NCBI GenBank assembly: GCA_021323735.1
Contig: JAJPKM010000035.1
Span: 62,001 to 126,000, forward strand
Direction of reading: 5' to 3'
Source: Gammaproteobacteria bacterium
GTDB lineage: Bacteria > Pseudomonadota > Gammaproteobacteria > Steroidobacterales > Steroidobacteraceae
Length of the DNA: 64,000 nt
Part shown: piece by piece, positions 7,422 through 16,294 of the stretch
How positions within the stretch are numbered: position 1 is the stretch's first letter
How the letters are laid out: the number at the start of each line of letters is the position of its first letter
The notes under the pieces: model-generated
Databases searched by the model: none
Told to the model about the DNA's origin: nothing
What the model saw: only the letters and a program-made list of their open reading frames with translations
Made by a program: the position numbers and the translations under genes

Positions 7422-7679
7422 GGCCGCCGCGCCGCGCAACAAATCCGGTCTCTAAGGCTTTGCGAGGCCTGCGCGATGCCACCCTCACGTGGGGTGGCAA
7501 CCGCTGCGCGGGCTTGCTTGTTGCATTCATGCAACAGAAATTTCAAGTAGGTATTGTGTCGCGCCAGGGTTTGTTGGATGCTACGCAGACATTCCGAGGC
7601 CTCAAAATAGTCCTCTGGAAGTATTCACTGCGTGCTGATGCCTGCGCGCAACACGTCGAAATAAACTATTGAGGGGACA
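7422..7679 (+). other. Upstream region of the TonB receptor gene with two palindromes
   Basis: This 258-bp stretch carries no gene. It holds a hairpin with arms GCCACCC (7478-7484) and GGGTGGC (7492-7498), an 18-bp palindrome at 7519-7536, and a ribosome binding site GAGGGGAC just before the ATG at 7680. No clear sigma-70 pair was identified. No vitamin B12 or other riboswitch box was recognised. Confidence 0.5.
7519..7536. promoter_or_regulatory. 18-bp palindrome, possible operator
   Basis: TGTTGCAT, a 2-bp centre, then ATGCAACA: an exact dyad in the leader region of the TonB-dependent receptor gene, about 145 bp before the start codon. Dyads of this size are typical of dimeric repressor sites. 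The regulator is unknown and no matching regulator gene is adjacent. Confidence 0.35.
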
Positions 7680-10619
7680 ATGATGATGAAGAGATCAACG
7701 GAAAGGAATTCCGGCGGTGCCCGCTTTTCCTCGGAAAAGTCATCTCGCGTGAGATGGGGTGTTGCCGCCGGGAGCTTGGCCAGTGCTCTGATCAGCGCGG
7801 TCGCGATGGGGCAGACGGCCGCCACGGCACCGGCGCCGGAGCTGCAAGAGATCATCGTTACCGGTTCGTTGATCAAACGCACTGACATCGAGACGCCTAG
7901 CCCGGTGCAAGTTATCAACGCAGAGGAGCTGAAGCAGTCCGGCTATACCACCATTGCGCAAGTCCTGAGCAATATTACTGCGAATGGTCAAGGTACATTG
8001 AGCCAGGGGTTCTCCGGTGCGTTTGCTGCCGGTGCACAAGGTGTTTCGCTGCGCGGCTTGAATACTTCTGCCACTTTGGTACTGATCGATGGCCACCGCG
8101 TCGCGCCAAACCCGCAGTTTGACGATGGTCAGCGTTCCTTTGTCGATATTGGCAACATCCCTTTCGATACCATCGAACGGGTTGAGGTTCTGAAAGACGG
8201 CGCGTCCGCCCAATATGGTTCCGATGCGATTGCCGGCGTCGTCAACATCATTCTGAAGAAGAACGTTACAGGTACGACGATCAATGCCGAGGGCGGAAGC
8301 GCAACTGAAGGCGGTGGCACAACTGCGCATGCATCGATCTCGAGCGGTTTCGGAGACCTGATTAACGATGGTTACAACGCTTTCGTAAGCCTGGAATATC
8401 GTCACGAAAATCCGATCACGAACGCTTCTCGTCTTGGCGATGGCGCTTGGACCAATCTGAACTATTCGGTTTATAACAATGGCGGGTACAACTGGACCCC
8501 CGGCGTTCCAAATCCGGCTAGGCCGCTACCTTTCATTCCCGGCAGCGTGTATCTGTACGACCCAGCGGGCGGCACGCCTTCGGCAGCCAATACCGCGTTC
8601 ATTTCAGGCCCATGCAATAGCTTTGCGAAGCTGAGCTCGGGCGGTTGTGCGTATAAGCCGCCCGGTGATATCCAACCGGAAACCCAAAATTTCAACGTTT
8701 TGGCCAGCATCACCAAGAAATTGGGCGGCGACTGGCAGTTGGCGGCCAAAGCATCAGCATTTAACAGCCAGGTGAACGTTGAGAATGGTGCGCAAGGAGT
8801 TACGCCTCCATTCACCCAGTTCATCAACCCGGCTGTTGGCGTCCATGGCGCCGTTCCGTTTGTGGTGAATTTCCCCGACGCGGGAGCCGTGACGGTGCCG
8901 GCGAATTACCCTGGCAATACCTTGGGCGTCCCGGCCCAGGTGGAAGGGTTCGATACGAGCGGCCAGATTACCAGTACGCTGATTGAGACGAGGGAGTACC
9001 GTCTCTCGCTCGACTTGACCGGATCGATCGGTGCGTGGGACACCTCAAGCTCGATCACGCTGACGAGAACTAACCAGTACGACAGCAATATTGGAACGCA
9101 GAATTCGGAAGCGCTGCTTGGCGCTCTGAATCGTCCCACCAATCCGTACTCCATCCTGGGGAAGAACTCCCTCACCGATGTCGCGGCGATTTATGTTCCC
9201 AATACAACCAACGAGTATTCGGAGCTGGCGGACTTGGAGTTGCATGCGACACGTTCATTGATGAAGTTGCCCGGTGGCGATTTGGGCTTTAGCGTGGGCG
9301 GCGAATATCTCTACACCAAAGTCAATGCGCCGGCGCCGGATCTATTTGCTGCTGGCGTCATCCCCGGCAATAGTTTTGTGCAATTCGTCGATGGCGAACA
9401 ATCGGACACCGCAATCTTTGCCGAGGTCGCGGCGCCGGTGTTCAAAGGACTGGAACTCGATGGCCATGCCCGGTTCGACCACTTCGGTGTGAGCGGTAAG
9501 AACAATTCATTTACACCGGCTTTCGGATTCAAATGGACTCCGGCCAGTGCATTTGCCTTGCGTGGAACAATTGGTACCGGTTTTCGCGCACCCAACGTCG
9601 CTGAAACAGGCAAATCCGGCCTGACCTTCGCCGGCCCCGTTGACGGCCTGCTTTGCCCTAACCCTGGTGCCCCGGCACCGGGGACACCAGTCCTCTCCTG
9701 CGGGCCAACTGCAGTATTCCAGTCGGGCTTCAATGCCCCAAAGCTGAAGCCTGAGAAATCCGTTACGGGTACCTTGGGCGTGATTCTCGAACCGGTCAAG
9801 GGTTGGAGTTCAACCTTGGATTTCTACGACATCAAGATCAAGGACCAGATTTTCACGCCTCCTCCGACGGCAGCGCTCGGCCAAGTGCGCAGCCAGGTTC
9901 CAGTTAGCGGCTTGTGTTTCGAGGCAACCGGAACTGCCCCATGCGTCATCCCGGGCGGCGCAAATGGCCTGTTGTTGTACGACACCGTGGATTACCAGAA
10001 CACCAACTCCACCGAAGTCAGAGGTCTTGAGCTGGAGACGCACTACACGTGGGATCTGGGCGTGGTGGGTTCGTTGTACACGGGATTTGATTGGAGCCAC
10101 ACACTGAGCTACGTTTTGACCGCCGGTGGCGCATCGTATGAATTGGCGGGCACGCATGGCCCGGAACTGATCGGCGGCGATACAGCCAATCCCAGGGATC
10201 GCATCCAGGCTACCGTGACCTATGCCAAGGGTCCCTTCGAGTTCACGGCTGTCGAGAACTACACCAGCGGATACAGCAATCTCGATCCTTCCTACGTGGG
10301 AGAGCTCGGGCTAGCAAACACCTGCTTCAATAATCTGACGACCTATTCCGGGGTCCAATTCAGCGGCTACGACATAGGTATGTCTTCGATACCATCAAGC
10401 TGGTGCAAGACTGGTTCTTTCAAAACAACGGATGTGACTTTGCGTTACAAGGTCACCCAGCAGTTCGTGGCACATCTGGCAGTCAACAATCTGCTTAATG
10501 CACAGCCTCCGTTTGATGCGAATACCTATGGTGGTTCGCCTTACCAGTACAATCCTTCGCTGCATTTTTCCGGTGCAATTGGCCGGTTTATACAGGCTGG
10601 GGTGACTTTCAGCTTTTAA
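7680..10619 (+). CDS. TonB-dependent outer-membrane receptor
   Basis: A 979-residue receptor. It has an N-terminal signal peptide with a hydrophobic stretch at about 27-44 (VAAGSLASALISAVAMGQ), a TonB box-like EIIVTGSLIKR (about 58-68), a plug domain (about 70-200, with SLRGLNTSATLVLIDGHR and IERVEVLKDGASAQYGSDAIAGVVNIILKK in pieces) and a long beta-barrel ending in VTFSF, the aromatic C-terminus recognised by the BAM machinery. Proteins with this plug style are common in xanthomonads and sphingomonads and import varied substrates; no substrate can be named. RBS GAGGGGAC precedes ATG 7680; an ATG at 7686 is also possible. Single-gene unit flanked by terminators on both sides. Confidence 0.92.
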   Translation: MMMKRSTERNSGGARFSSEKSSRVRWGVAAGSLASALISAVAMGQTAATAPAPELQEIIVTGSLIKRTDIETPSPVQVINAEELKQSGYTTIAQVLSNITANGQGTLSQGFSGAFAAGAQGVSLRGLNTSATLVLIDGHRVAPNPQFDDGQRSFVDIGNIPFDTIERVEVLKDGASAQYGSDAIAGVVNIILKKNVTGTTINAEGGSATEGGGTTAHASISSGFGDLINDGYNAFVSLEYRHENPITNASRLGDGAWTNLNYSVYNNGGYNWTPGVPNPARPLPFIPGSVYLYDPAGGTPSAANTAFISGPCNSFAKLSSGGCAYKPPGDIQPETQNFNVLASITKKLGGDWQLAAKASAFNSQVNVENGAQGVTPPFTQFINPAVGVHGAVPFVVNFPDAGAVTVPANYPGNTLGVPAQVEGFDTSGQITSTLIETREYRLSLDLTGSIGAWDTSSSITLTRTNQYDSNIGTQNSEALLGALNRPTNPYSILGKNSLTDVAAIYVPNTTNEYSELADLELHATRSLMKLPGGDLGFSVGGEYLYTKVNAPAPDLFAAGVIPGNSFVQFVDGEQSDTAIFAEVAAPVFKGLELDGHARFDHFGVSGKNNSFTPAFGFKWTPASAFALRGTIGTGFRAPNVAETGKSGLTFAGPVDGLLCPNPGAPAPGTPVLSCGPTAVFQSGFNAPKLKPEKSVTGTLGVILEPVKGWSSTLDFYDIKIKDQIFTPPPTAALGQVRSQVPVSGLCFEATGTAPCVIPGGANGLLLYDTVDYQNTNSTEVRGLELETHYTWDLGVVGSLYTGFDWSHTLSYVLTAGGASYELAGTHGPELIGGDTANPRDRIQATVTYAKGPFEFTAVENYTSGYSNLDPSYVGELGLANTCFNNLTTYSGVQFSGYDIGMSSIPSSWCKTGSFKTTDVTLRYKVTQQFVAHLAVNNLLNAQPPFDANTYGGSPYQYNPSLHFSGAIGRFIQAGVTFSF

Positions 10620-10647
10620 TTAGATCATCGCGTCATATCGCTATCTG

Positions 10648-10681
10648 AAACCGCGGGGAGTAATCCCCGCGGTTTTTTTTT
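10648..10681 (+). terminator. Rho-independent terminator of the receptor gene
   Basis: ACCGCGGGGA, loop GTAA, TCCCCGCGGT, then a run of eight to nine T. Stem of ten or more base pairs, about 30 bp after the receptor stop codon. Confidence 0.93.
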
Positions 10682-10790
10682 GAGCGCCCGGCAGGGCGCA
10701 CTCACTCGGGGGTGAAAGTCCCCTACACAGCCGACATGGGCAAGTGTTAGCGGAAGGCAACGCGGTCCATATCAATCGCCGATGCCAGTG
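10682..10790 (+). mobile_element. Probable 5' fragment of a group II intron
   Basis: Directly after the terminator T-run comes GAGCGCCCGGCAGGGCGC, a hairpin with arms GCGCCC (10684-10689) and GGGCGC (10694-10699). It is followed by GGGGG-TGAAAGT-CCCC (10708-10723) and AAGTGTTAGCGGAAGGCAA. This order resembles the start of domain I of bacterial group II introns, particularly GGGTGAAAGTCCC. Class C introns are known to insert just behind transcription terminators, which matches this position exactly. No reverse transcriptase, domain V or 3' end is present before lemA at 10835. The right limit given is approximate. Recognition is by memory of intron 5' ends. Confidence 0.5.
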
Positions 10791-10834
10791 ATAGACTTCC
10801 CCCAACGCCCGGACAAAAGGGCAGGGAGGGGACG

Positions 10835-11494
10835 ATGGGTAAATTGGCTCTCGCGGTAGGTTTGCTGGCCGGCTTGCTGCTCTCCGGCTGTGGTTACAAC
10901 AACATTCAATCGACGGACGAGCAGACCAAAGCTGGCTGGTCCGAAGTGCTCAACCAGTACCAGCGGCGCGCCGATCTCATCCCCAATCTCGTCAAGACCG
11001 TGCAGGGCTATGCCGCGCAAGAGCAAACGGTGCTGCTCGGCGTCACCCAAGCTCGAGCGAAAGTGGGCTCCATTCAGGCCACGCCGGAGCTGGTCAACGA
11101 TCCGGCCGCGATGGCCAAGTTCCAGGCCGCTCAAGGCGAACTGACCAGTGCCTTGTCGCGTCTCTTGGTAGTCACTGAGAATTATCCGCAATTGAAGTCG
11201 GACCAAAACTTCCGCGACCTGCAGGCGCAGCTCGAGGGAACGGAAAACCGTATTACCGTGGCGCGCAATCGCTATATTCAAGCCGTGCAAACTTATAACC
11301 TTGCCATCCGCTCCTTCCCGTCGAATTTGACCGCCATGATGTTCGGGTACAAGACCAAGGCCAATTTCGGGGTGGAGAACGAGGCGGCGATTTCCAAACC
11401 TCCCGCGGTGGATTTCTCGCCGCCGCCGGCGTCGGCCCCGGCCGCTCCGCCACCCCCGGCCACCACACCGCCAGCGACAGCGCCGGCTCATTAG
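10835..11494 (+). CDS. lemA: LemA family lipoprotein
   Basis: A 219-residue LemA protein. A lipoprotein signal ends at LLSGC with Cys19. The helical LemA core covers about 25-185 (WSEVLNQYQRRADLIPNLV and RYIQAVQTYNLAIRSFPSN are family signatures), and a Pro/Ala-rich tail of about 30 residues follows. Function in the family is unclear; it is almost always next to TPM-domain genes, as here, and is probably anchored at the inner membrane facing the periplasm. RBS GGGAGGGG precedes the ATG. First gene of a run of seven same-strand genes that ends with a tail-sheath protein. Confidence 0.9.
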   Translation: MGKLALAVGLLAGLLLSGCGYNNIQSTDEQTKAGWSEVLNQYQRRADLIPNLVKTVQGYAAQEQTVLLGVTQARAKVGSIQATPELVNDPAAMAKFQAAQGELTSALSRLLVVTENYPQLKSDQNFRDLQAQLEGTENRITVARNRYIQAVQTYNLAIRSFPSNLTAMMFGYKTKANFGVENEAAISKPPAVDFSPPPASAPAAPPPPATTPPATAPAH

Positions 11495-11619
11495 GAGCCG
11501 GTCTGAGTATTGCGCGCGGCATACGCCTACAGGGCCCTGAGGCGCGCATGGCCTGCACCGTGGCCATGCCCGGCACTACGCGCACGACTCGCACGGAGGC
11601 CACGTCCTGCACCACGCGC

Positions 11620-12492
11620 ATGGCCATGGTCCGCCTAGGGGCAGGGCTGCTCCTGCTGGCGAGCGCATTGGCCGCCGCGGACGTTGCCGTGCCGCCGCTC
11701 ACCGCGCGCGTCACCGACCTGACCGGTACCTTGTCAGGCGGCGCGGTGGCACGCATCGAGGCCAAGCTCGCCGATTTCGAGGCCAAGAAGGGCGCCCAGA
11801 TTGCCGTACTCATCGTGCCGACCACGGCGCCCGAGGAGATCGAGCAATTCGGCATCCGCGTCGAGGATGCGTGGAAGCTGGGCCGCAAGGGCATCGATGA
11901 CGGCGTTTATCTGATCGTGGCGAAAAACGATCGGCGCGTGCGCATTGAAGTGGCCTACGGGCTGGAAGGCGCCCTGCCGGATGCCATCGCGAACCGCATC
12001 ATCGCCGAGACCATCACGCCGCATTTCAGATTGGGCGACTACGACGGCGGCGTCGAAGCGGGAGTCAACCAAATCATCGCCGTGGTCAATGGCGAACCGT
12101 TGCCCCAACCCGATAGGAAATGGGAACGGCATGGCAGCGGCATGGGAAACATGCTGCCGTTGCTGCTGATGGTCGTCCTCGTTGGCGGCGGGGTGCTGCG
12201 CGCCGTGTTCGGCCGGCTGTTCGGCTCGGTGGCCACGGGCGGCCTGGCCGGCGGCATTGTCTGGCTCCTTAGCCACGTGCTGCCCATCGGTATCGGCGCA
12301 GGTATCGTCGCGTTCCTGTTCGCCATGCTGGCAGGGGGTTCTCGCCGTGGATGGAGCAGCGGCGGAGGCTTCGGCGGCTTTAGCGGATTCGGCGGAGGCT
12401 TTGGGGGCGGGGGTTTTGGCGGCGGTGGAGGCGGAGGCTTCAGCGGTGGGGGCGGCAGCGGCGGAGGCGGCGGCGCCTCGGGGAGCTGGTGA
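11620..12492 (+). CDS. TPM-domain (YgcG-like) membrane protein with glycine-rich tail
   Basis: From ATG 11620 this gives 290 residues: a signal peptide (VRLGAGLLLLASALAAADV), a TPM domain (about residues 30-150, LTGTLSGGAVARIEAKLADF, DGVYLIVAKNDRRVRIEVAYGLEGALPDA), one or two membrane segments (about 170-235) and a C-terminal tail of almost only Gly, Ser and Phe. This is the classic partner of LemA. An in-frame start at 11548 exists but would put unlikely Thr/Arg-rich sequence before the signal peptide; 11626 is also possible. TPM domains were linked to photosystem repair in plants; the bacterial role is open. Stop overlaps the next start (TGATG). Confidence 0.85.
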   Translation: MAMVRLGAGLLLLASALAAADVAVPPLTARVTDLTGTLSGGAVARIEAKLADFEAKKGAQIAVLIVPTTAPEEIEQFGIRVEDAWKLGRKGIDDGVYLIVAKNDRRVRIEVAYGLEGALPDAIANRIIAETITPHFRLGDYDGGVEAGVNQIIAVVNGEPLPQPDRKWERHGSGMGNMLPLLLMVVLVGGGVLRAVFGRLFGSVATGGLAGGIVWLLSHVLPIGIGAGIVAFLFAMLAGGSRRGWSSGGGFGGFSGFGGGFGGGGFGGGGGGGFSGGGGSGGGGGASGSW

Positions 12493-13001
12493 TGAACATC
12501 ACACGCCTGTTGCGGCATGCCATGGCGACACATTGGCGTACGCGAATGCTCTATCCCGCCTCGACGCTCGATGCCATCGAGCAGGCCATTGCCAGAGCGG
12601 AGCAGACACACGCGGGCGAGATTCGCTTCGCCGTCGAAACGGCGCTCACGCCGAAGCACATCTTGAACGACGTGACCGCGCACGATCATGCGCTCGAAGT
12701 GTTTTCGCAGTTGCGCGTTTGGGATACGGAAGCGAACAACGGGGTGCTGATCTACGTCCAGCTGGCGGATCGCCACGTCGAAATCGTCGCCGATCGCGGC
12801 TTCCAAGGCCGAGTCGGCCAGCCTGAGTGGGAGGCCGTGTGCCGCTTAATGGAGGAGCACTTCCGCGCCGGCCGCTTTGCAGCAGGCTCGATTGCAGGCG
12901 TCGACGCGATCGGCAGCCTCCTGGCGCGCCATTTTCCTCAAGACGGCGCCAAGCCGGCGAATTCACGCAATCAATTGCCTGATCGCCCGACTTTGTTGTA
13001 G
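12492..13001 (+). CDS. TPM-domain protein without signal peptide
   Basis: A 169-residue protein holding a second TPM domain (about 25-150: AIARAEQTHAGEIRFAVE, NNGVLIYVQLADRHVEIVADRGF). It has neither signal peptide nor clear membrane span, unlike its upstream neighbour. Start ATG 12492 overlaps the preceding stop; a GTG at 12489 is in the same frame. The LemA/TPM/TPM trio is a recurrent bacterial gene set of unknown role. Family call is firm, function is not. Confidence 0.82.
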   Translation: MNITRLLRHAMATHWRTRMLYPASTLDAIEQAIARAEQTHAGEIRFAVETALTPKHILNDVTAHDHALEVFSQLRVWDTEANNGVLIYVQLADRHVEIVADRGFQGRVGQPEWEAVCRLMEEHFRAGRFAAGSIAGVDAIGSLLARHFPQDGAKPANSRNQLPDRPTLL

Positions 13002-13011
13002 AAAAGGACGG

Positions 13012-14208
13012 GTGACCACTCTGTTCATCATCCCTGTATCGCGCAGGGCCGCCGCCTGGGGCCTGTGCTTGAGTGCATTGGCGCTCGGTGGCTGTTCGCT
13101 CTTCCACCCTGTGCCAAAATCCGCGCCGCCGCCGGCGGAAGCCCTGCCGCCGCCGAAGCCCGCGCTGCCGATACCTAAGGCCACGCACTACTTCGAGGTG
13201 GATCCGCATAGCGACATCGTCGGCTACGTGCAGAAAACCCTCATCGGCAAGGACGATACGCTTCCCGATGTCGCACGGCGCTTCGATGTGGGTTACGAGG
13301 AACTCCTGACGGCAAATCCCGGCGTCGATCCTTGGTTGCCGGGCGCGGGGCGCGAGGTGGTCGTGCCCACCCAATTCATCCTGCCCGCCGCCCCGCACGA
13401 GGGCGTTGTGGTCAACGTCGCGGAGATGCGCATTTTTTATTATCCGCCGCATAAGAAAGGCGAGCCCGAAACGGTTTATACGCATCCCATCGGCATCGGC
13501 AAGATCGGTTGGAAGACTCCTGAGGGTACGACCAAGATCGTCAGCCGCCAAAAGGATCCGGTGTGGACGGTGCCGAAATCGGTGCGTGCCGAACATGCCG
13601 AGAATGGCGAGCAGCTGCCCGCCCAGGTGCCGGCGGGGCCCGATAATCCACTGGGTCAATACATGTTCCGCTTAGGCTGGCCCAGCTACCTCATCCACGG
13701 GACTAACAAACCCTACGGCGTGGGCATGCGTTCCAGTCACGGCTGCATGCGCCTGTACCCCGAGGACATTGCGGTGTTTTTCGATCTCATTCCGATCGGC
13801 ACCAAGGTGACCGTGGTCAATCAGCCCTATCTGTTTGGATGGCGTGACGGCAGGCTGTATCTACAGGCCTATGCCGTCATGGAGGACGACTCGCGCAATT
13901 GGTCTAAGGATCGCAAACGCCTGCTTGCCAATCTGCTGCATCCGCAGCAGCGCGGCAAGATCGCACGGCACGACGAGGAAATCGATTGGCAGCGAGTCGG
14001 CGACCTGGCGCACTCGCCGCGCGCGGTGCCGGTGCCGGTGACCGGCGCCAGCGAGGGTGTCGATGCCGTCATTGCGCAGGGGCTGCTGGTGGAAAACACC
14101 TTGCCGGAAGGCTCCAACTGGGACGGTCAGTCCGGCTTGCTCGTCGATGAAAAGACCTTCAATGAATTGCTCGGCGGACGTGACAAGGCGCCGGCAGGCG
14201 CTCCATGA
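13012..14208 (+). CDS. L,D-transpeptidase (YkuD) lipoprotein with LysM-like domain
   Basis: GTG start at 13012, preceded by AAAAGGACG, gives 398 residues. The N-terminus is a lipoprotein signal ending LALGGC. A LysM-like segment follows (GKDDTLPDVARRFDVGYEEL, then ANPGVDPWLPGAG). The YkuD catalytic domain has His229 and the SHGCMR motif with Cys245 as nucleophile. Such enzymes form 3-3 cross-links in peptidoglycan or attach lipoproteins to it. About 100 residues follow the catalytic domain, a longer tail than in E. coli ErfK/YcfS. The stop overlaps the M1 peptidase start by 4 nt (ATGA). The exact reaction cannot be told from sequence. Confidence 0.88.
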   Translation: MTTLFIIPVSRRAAAWGLCLSALALGGCSLFHPVPKSAPPPAEALPPPKPALPIPKATHYFEVDPHSDIVGYVQKTLIGKDDTLPDVARRFDVGYEELLTANPGVDPWLPGAGREVVVPTQFILPAAPHEGVVVNVAEMRIFYYPPHKKGEPETVYTHPIGIGKIGWKTPEGTTKIVSRQKDPVWTVPKSVRAEHAENGEQLPAQVPAGPDNPLGQYMFRLGWPSYLIHGTNKPYGVGMRSSHGCMRLYPEDIAVFFDLIPIGTKVTVVNQPYLFGWRDGRLYLQAYAVMEDDSRNWSKDRKRLLANLLHPQQRGKIARHDEEIDWQRVGDLAHSPRAVPVPVTGASEGVDAVIAQGLLVENTLPEGSNWDGQSGLLVDEKTFNELLGGRDKAPAGAP

Positions 14209-16136
14209 GGCACTGGCCGGGGGTCGCGGCTTTGGCCCTCTCCGGTGGGCTATCCGGTGGGCTTTGCTTCAGCGCACCGCATGATGCGGTCGGGCACATC
14301 GACCCAACGTTCGACTATCACTCCTACGCCAATGTCGACCAATTTCGGGTCACGCACTTGGATCTCGATTTGCGGGTCGATCTTGCCGACAAGACCATTG
14401 CCGGTGTCGTCGCGCTCGACCTGCAGCGTCTCGATCCGCGAGCCACGCAGTTGGTGCTGGATACCAAGGACCTCATGATCCTGGACGTGACCCAAAAGGC
14501 CACGGACGTTCTAGGTGCGACCGCCAAGAACCAGGCAATCTGGGTGAGCCGGCCGTTTCACCTGCAGAAGCCCGATCCCATATTGGGCAGTGCGCTGGTG
14601 ATCGAACTGACGCCCTCGAAACGCAGCACCGAGTTGATCCGCATCCAATACGAAACGCTGCCGGCCTCTTCGGCGCTGCAGTGGTTGACGCCGAAACAAA
14701 CCGCGAGCCACAAGGCATTTCTCTATACCGAGTCGGAACCGATCGGCGCGCGCAGTTGGATTCCCTTGCAGGATACGCCGCAGGTGCGGGCGACCTATAA
14801 GGCCAAGGTGCACACCGGTCCGGACGTGCGCGCCGTAATGAGCGCCGAGAACGATCCGAAGGCGCGGCGCGGCGGCGATTACACCTTCGTCATGCCGCAG
14901 CCGGTGCCTTCCTACTTGATCGCACTCGCCGTCGGCGATCTGGAGTTTCGGGAGACCGGGCCGCGCACCGGCGTCTACGCCGAGAAATCCATGCTCAAGG
15001 CGGCGGCGAAGGAATTCGCGGACACCGAATCGATGATCCAGGCGAACGAGAAGAACTTCGGGCCCTATCGCTGGTCGCGCTACGATGTTCTGGTGATGCC
15101 GCCGGGCTTTCCGGTGGGCGGCATGGAAAACCCGCGGCTATCCTTCATCACCCCGACCGTCGTTGCCGGCGACAAGAGCCTGGTATCGGTGATTGCGCAC
15201 GAACTGGCCCATTCCTGGGCCGGAAACCTCGTAGGCAACGCCACCTGGCGCGATTTGTGGCTGAACGAAGGGTTCACCGATTACATGGAAAGCCGCATCA
15301 TGGACTCGGTGTATGGGGAATCGCGTGCGTCCATGGAAGCGGTGCTCGGATTGAATTCGCTGCGGGCCGATCTTGCCAGGCTGAAACCAGCGGACCAGAT
15401 TCTCGCCATCGATCTGCGCGACCGCGACCCGGGTGAGGTGTTCAGCGAAATCCCCTATGAGAAGGGCCGGTTGTTCTTGAGCTACCTCGACGCGAAGTTC
15501 GGCCGCGAACGCTTCGATGCGTTCCTGCGCGGGTACTTCGATCATTTCGCCTTTAAAAGCATCACCACGGAACAATTCCTGGCGTATCTGCAGGAGAATC
15601 TACTCGACCGATTTCCCGGCACCGTGACCCGCAATCAGGTGGATGCCTGGGTCTTCGACTCCGGGCTGCCGGCGGATGCCGTGCTGCCGGTGACCACGAT
15701 GTTTCAACAAGTGGACGCGACGCGGGCCGCATGGCTTGCCGGAAAGCTGCAGGCGAAGAAAATCGGCGTGGACTTAAATGCCCAACAGTGGCTGTACTTC
15801 CTCGACAACATGCCCGCGATGCTCAAGCCTGCGCAAATGGCCGAACTGGACCAAGCTTTCGGTTTGAGCAAGAGCGCGAATGCCGAGATCGCGCACAGCT
15901 GGTTCATGCTGGTCATCGCCAATAACTATCAGCCGAGCTATCCGCGTCTGGAGGAGTATTTGAACACTGTGGGGCGCCGCAAGCTCGTTGCGCCGCTGTA
16001 CCAGGCGCTCATGCAGTCACCGTCCGGTGTGCAAGTGGCGAAACGCGTCTTCGCCAAGGCGCGCCCCGGCTACCATCCGGAGACCATCAAGGCGATCGAA
16101 GCCATCGTCGATCCTTCGCCTGAGCCGAGCGAATGA
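14205..16136 (+). CDS. M1 family zinc metallopeptidase (aminopeptidase/LTA4 hydrolase type)
   Basis: A 643-residue M1 peptidase. It shows the substrate-binding GGMENPRLSF, the zinc site HELAHSW (His332, Glu333, His336) and the third ligand Glu355 in NEGFTDYMESR. The C-terminal helical domain (about 460-600) resembles leukotriene A4 hydrolase-type members. An N-terminal hydrophobic segment (GVAALALSGGLSGGLCFSA) suggests export to the periplasm. Removes N-terminal residues from peptides. Overlaps its upstream neighbour and the following short frame by 4 nt each, so translation of all three is probably coupled. Confidence 0.92.
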   Translation: MRHWPGVAALALSGGLSGGLCFSAPHDAVGHIDPTFDYHSYANVDQFRVTHLDLDLRVDLADKTIAGVVALDLQRLDPRATQLVLDTKDLMILDVTQKATDVLGATAKNQAIWVSRPFHLQKPDPILGSALVIELTPSKRSTELIRIQYETLPASSALQWLTPKQTASHKAFLYTESEPIGARSWIPLQDTPQVRATYKAKVHTGPDVRAVMSAENDPKARRGGDYTFVMPQPVPSYLIALAVGDLEFRETGPRTGVYAEKSMLKAAAKEFADTESMIQANEKNFGPYRWSRYDVLVMPPGFPVGGMENPRLSFITPTVVAGDKSLVSVIAHELAHSWAGNLVGNATWRDLWLNEGFTDYMESRIMDSVYGESRASMEAVLGLNSLRADLARLKPADQILAIDLRDRDPGEVFSEIPYEKGRLFLSYLDAKFGRERFDAFLRGYFDHFAFKSITTEQFLAYLQENLLDRFPGTVTRNQVDAWVFDSGLPADAVLPVTTMFQQVDATRAAWLAGKLQAKKIGVDLNAQQWLYFLDNMPAMLKPAQMAELDQAFGLSKSANAEIAHSWFMLVIANNYQPSYPRLEEYLNTVGRRKLVAPLYQALMQSPSGVQVAKRVFAKARPGYHPETIKAIEAIVDPSPEPSE

Positions 16137-16288
16137 ACGGCGAGTGGATGAAAGTCATGCTCGAGGAGATCTTGCGCAAGAAGGCGGAAGAGGAACAGTG
16201 GCGTACCGAGGAGCGGCGCCGCATCGACGAGCGGTGCCGTCGCGAGGAAGGGAGTTGTGATACAGTTCGCGAAGAACACCATGAATAG
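16133..16288 (+). CDS. Short charged peptide, 51 aa
   Basis: ATG 16133 overlaps the M1 peptidase stop (ATGA) and opens 51 codons to TAG 16286-16288. The product is very rich in Glu, Arg and Lys (EEILRKKAEEEQWR, then TEERRRIDERCRREEG) and should form a single charged helix. The next gene starts six bases after its stop. It could be a real small protein or a coupling frame between peptidase and sheath gene. No family recognised. Confidence 0.5.
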   Translation: MNGEWMKVMLEEILRKKAEEEQWRTEERRRIDERCRREEGSCDTVREEHHE

Positions 16289-16294
16289 AATTCG

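Noticed and set aside
7478..7498. Second terminator before the TonB receptor gene
   Set aside because: The stem is good but no T-run follows on either strand.
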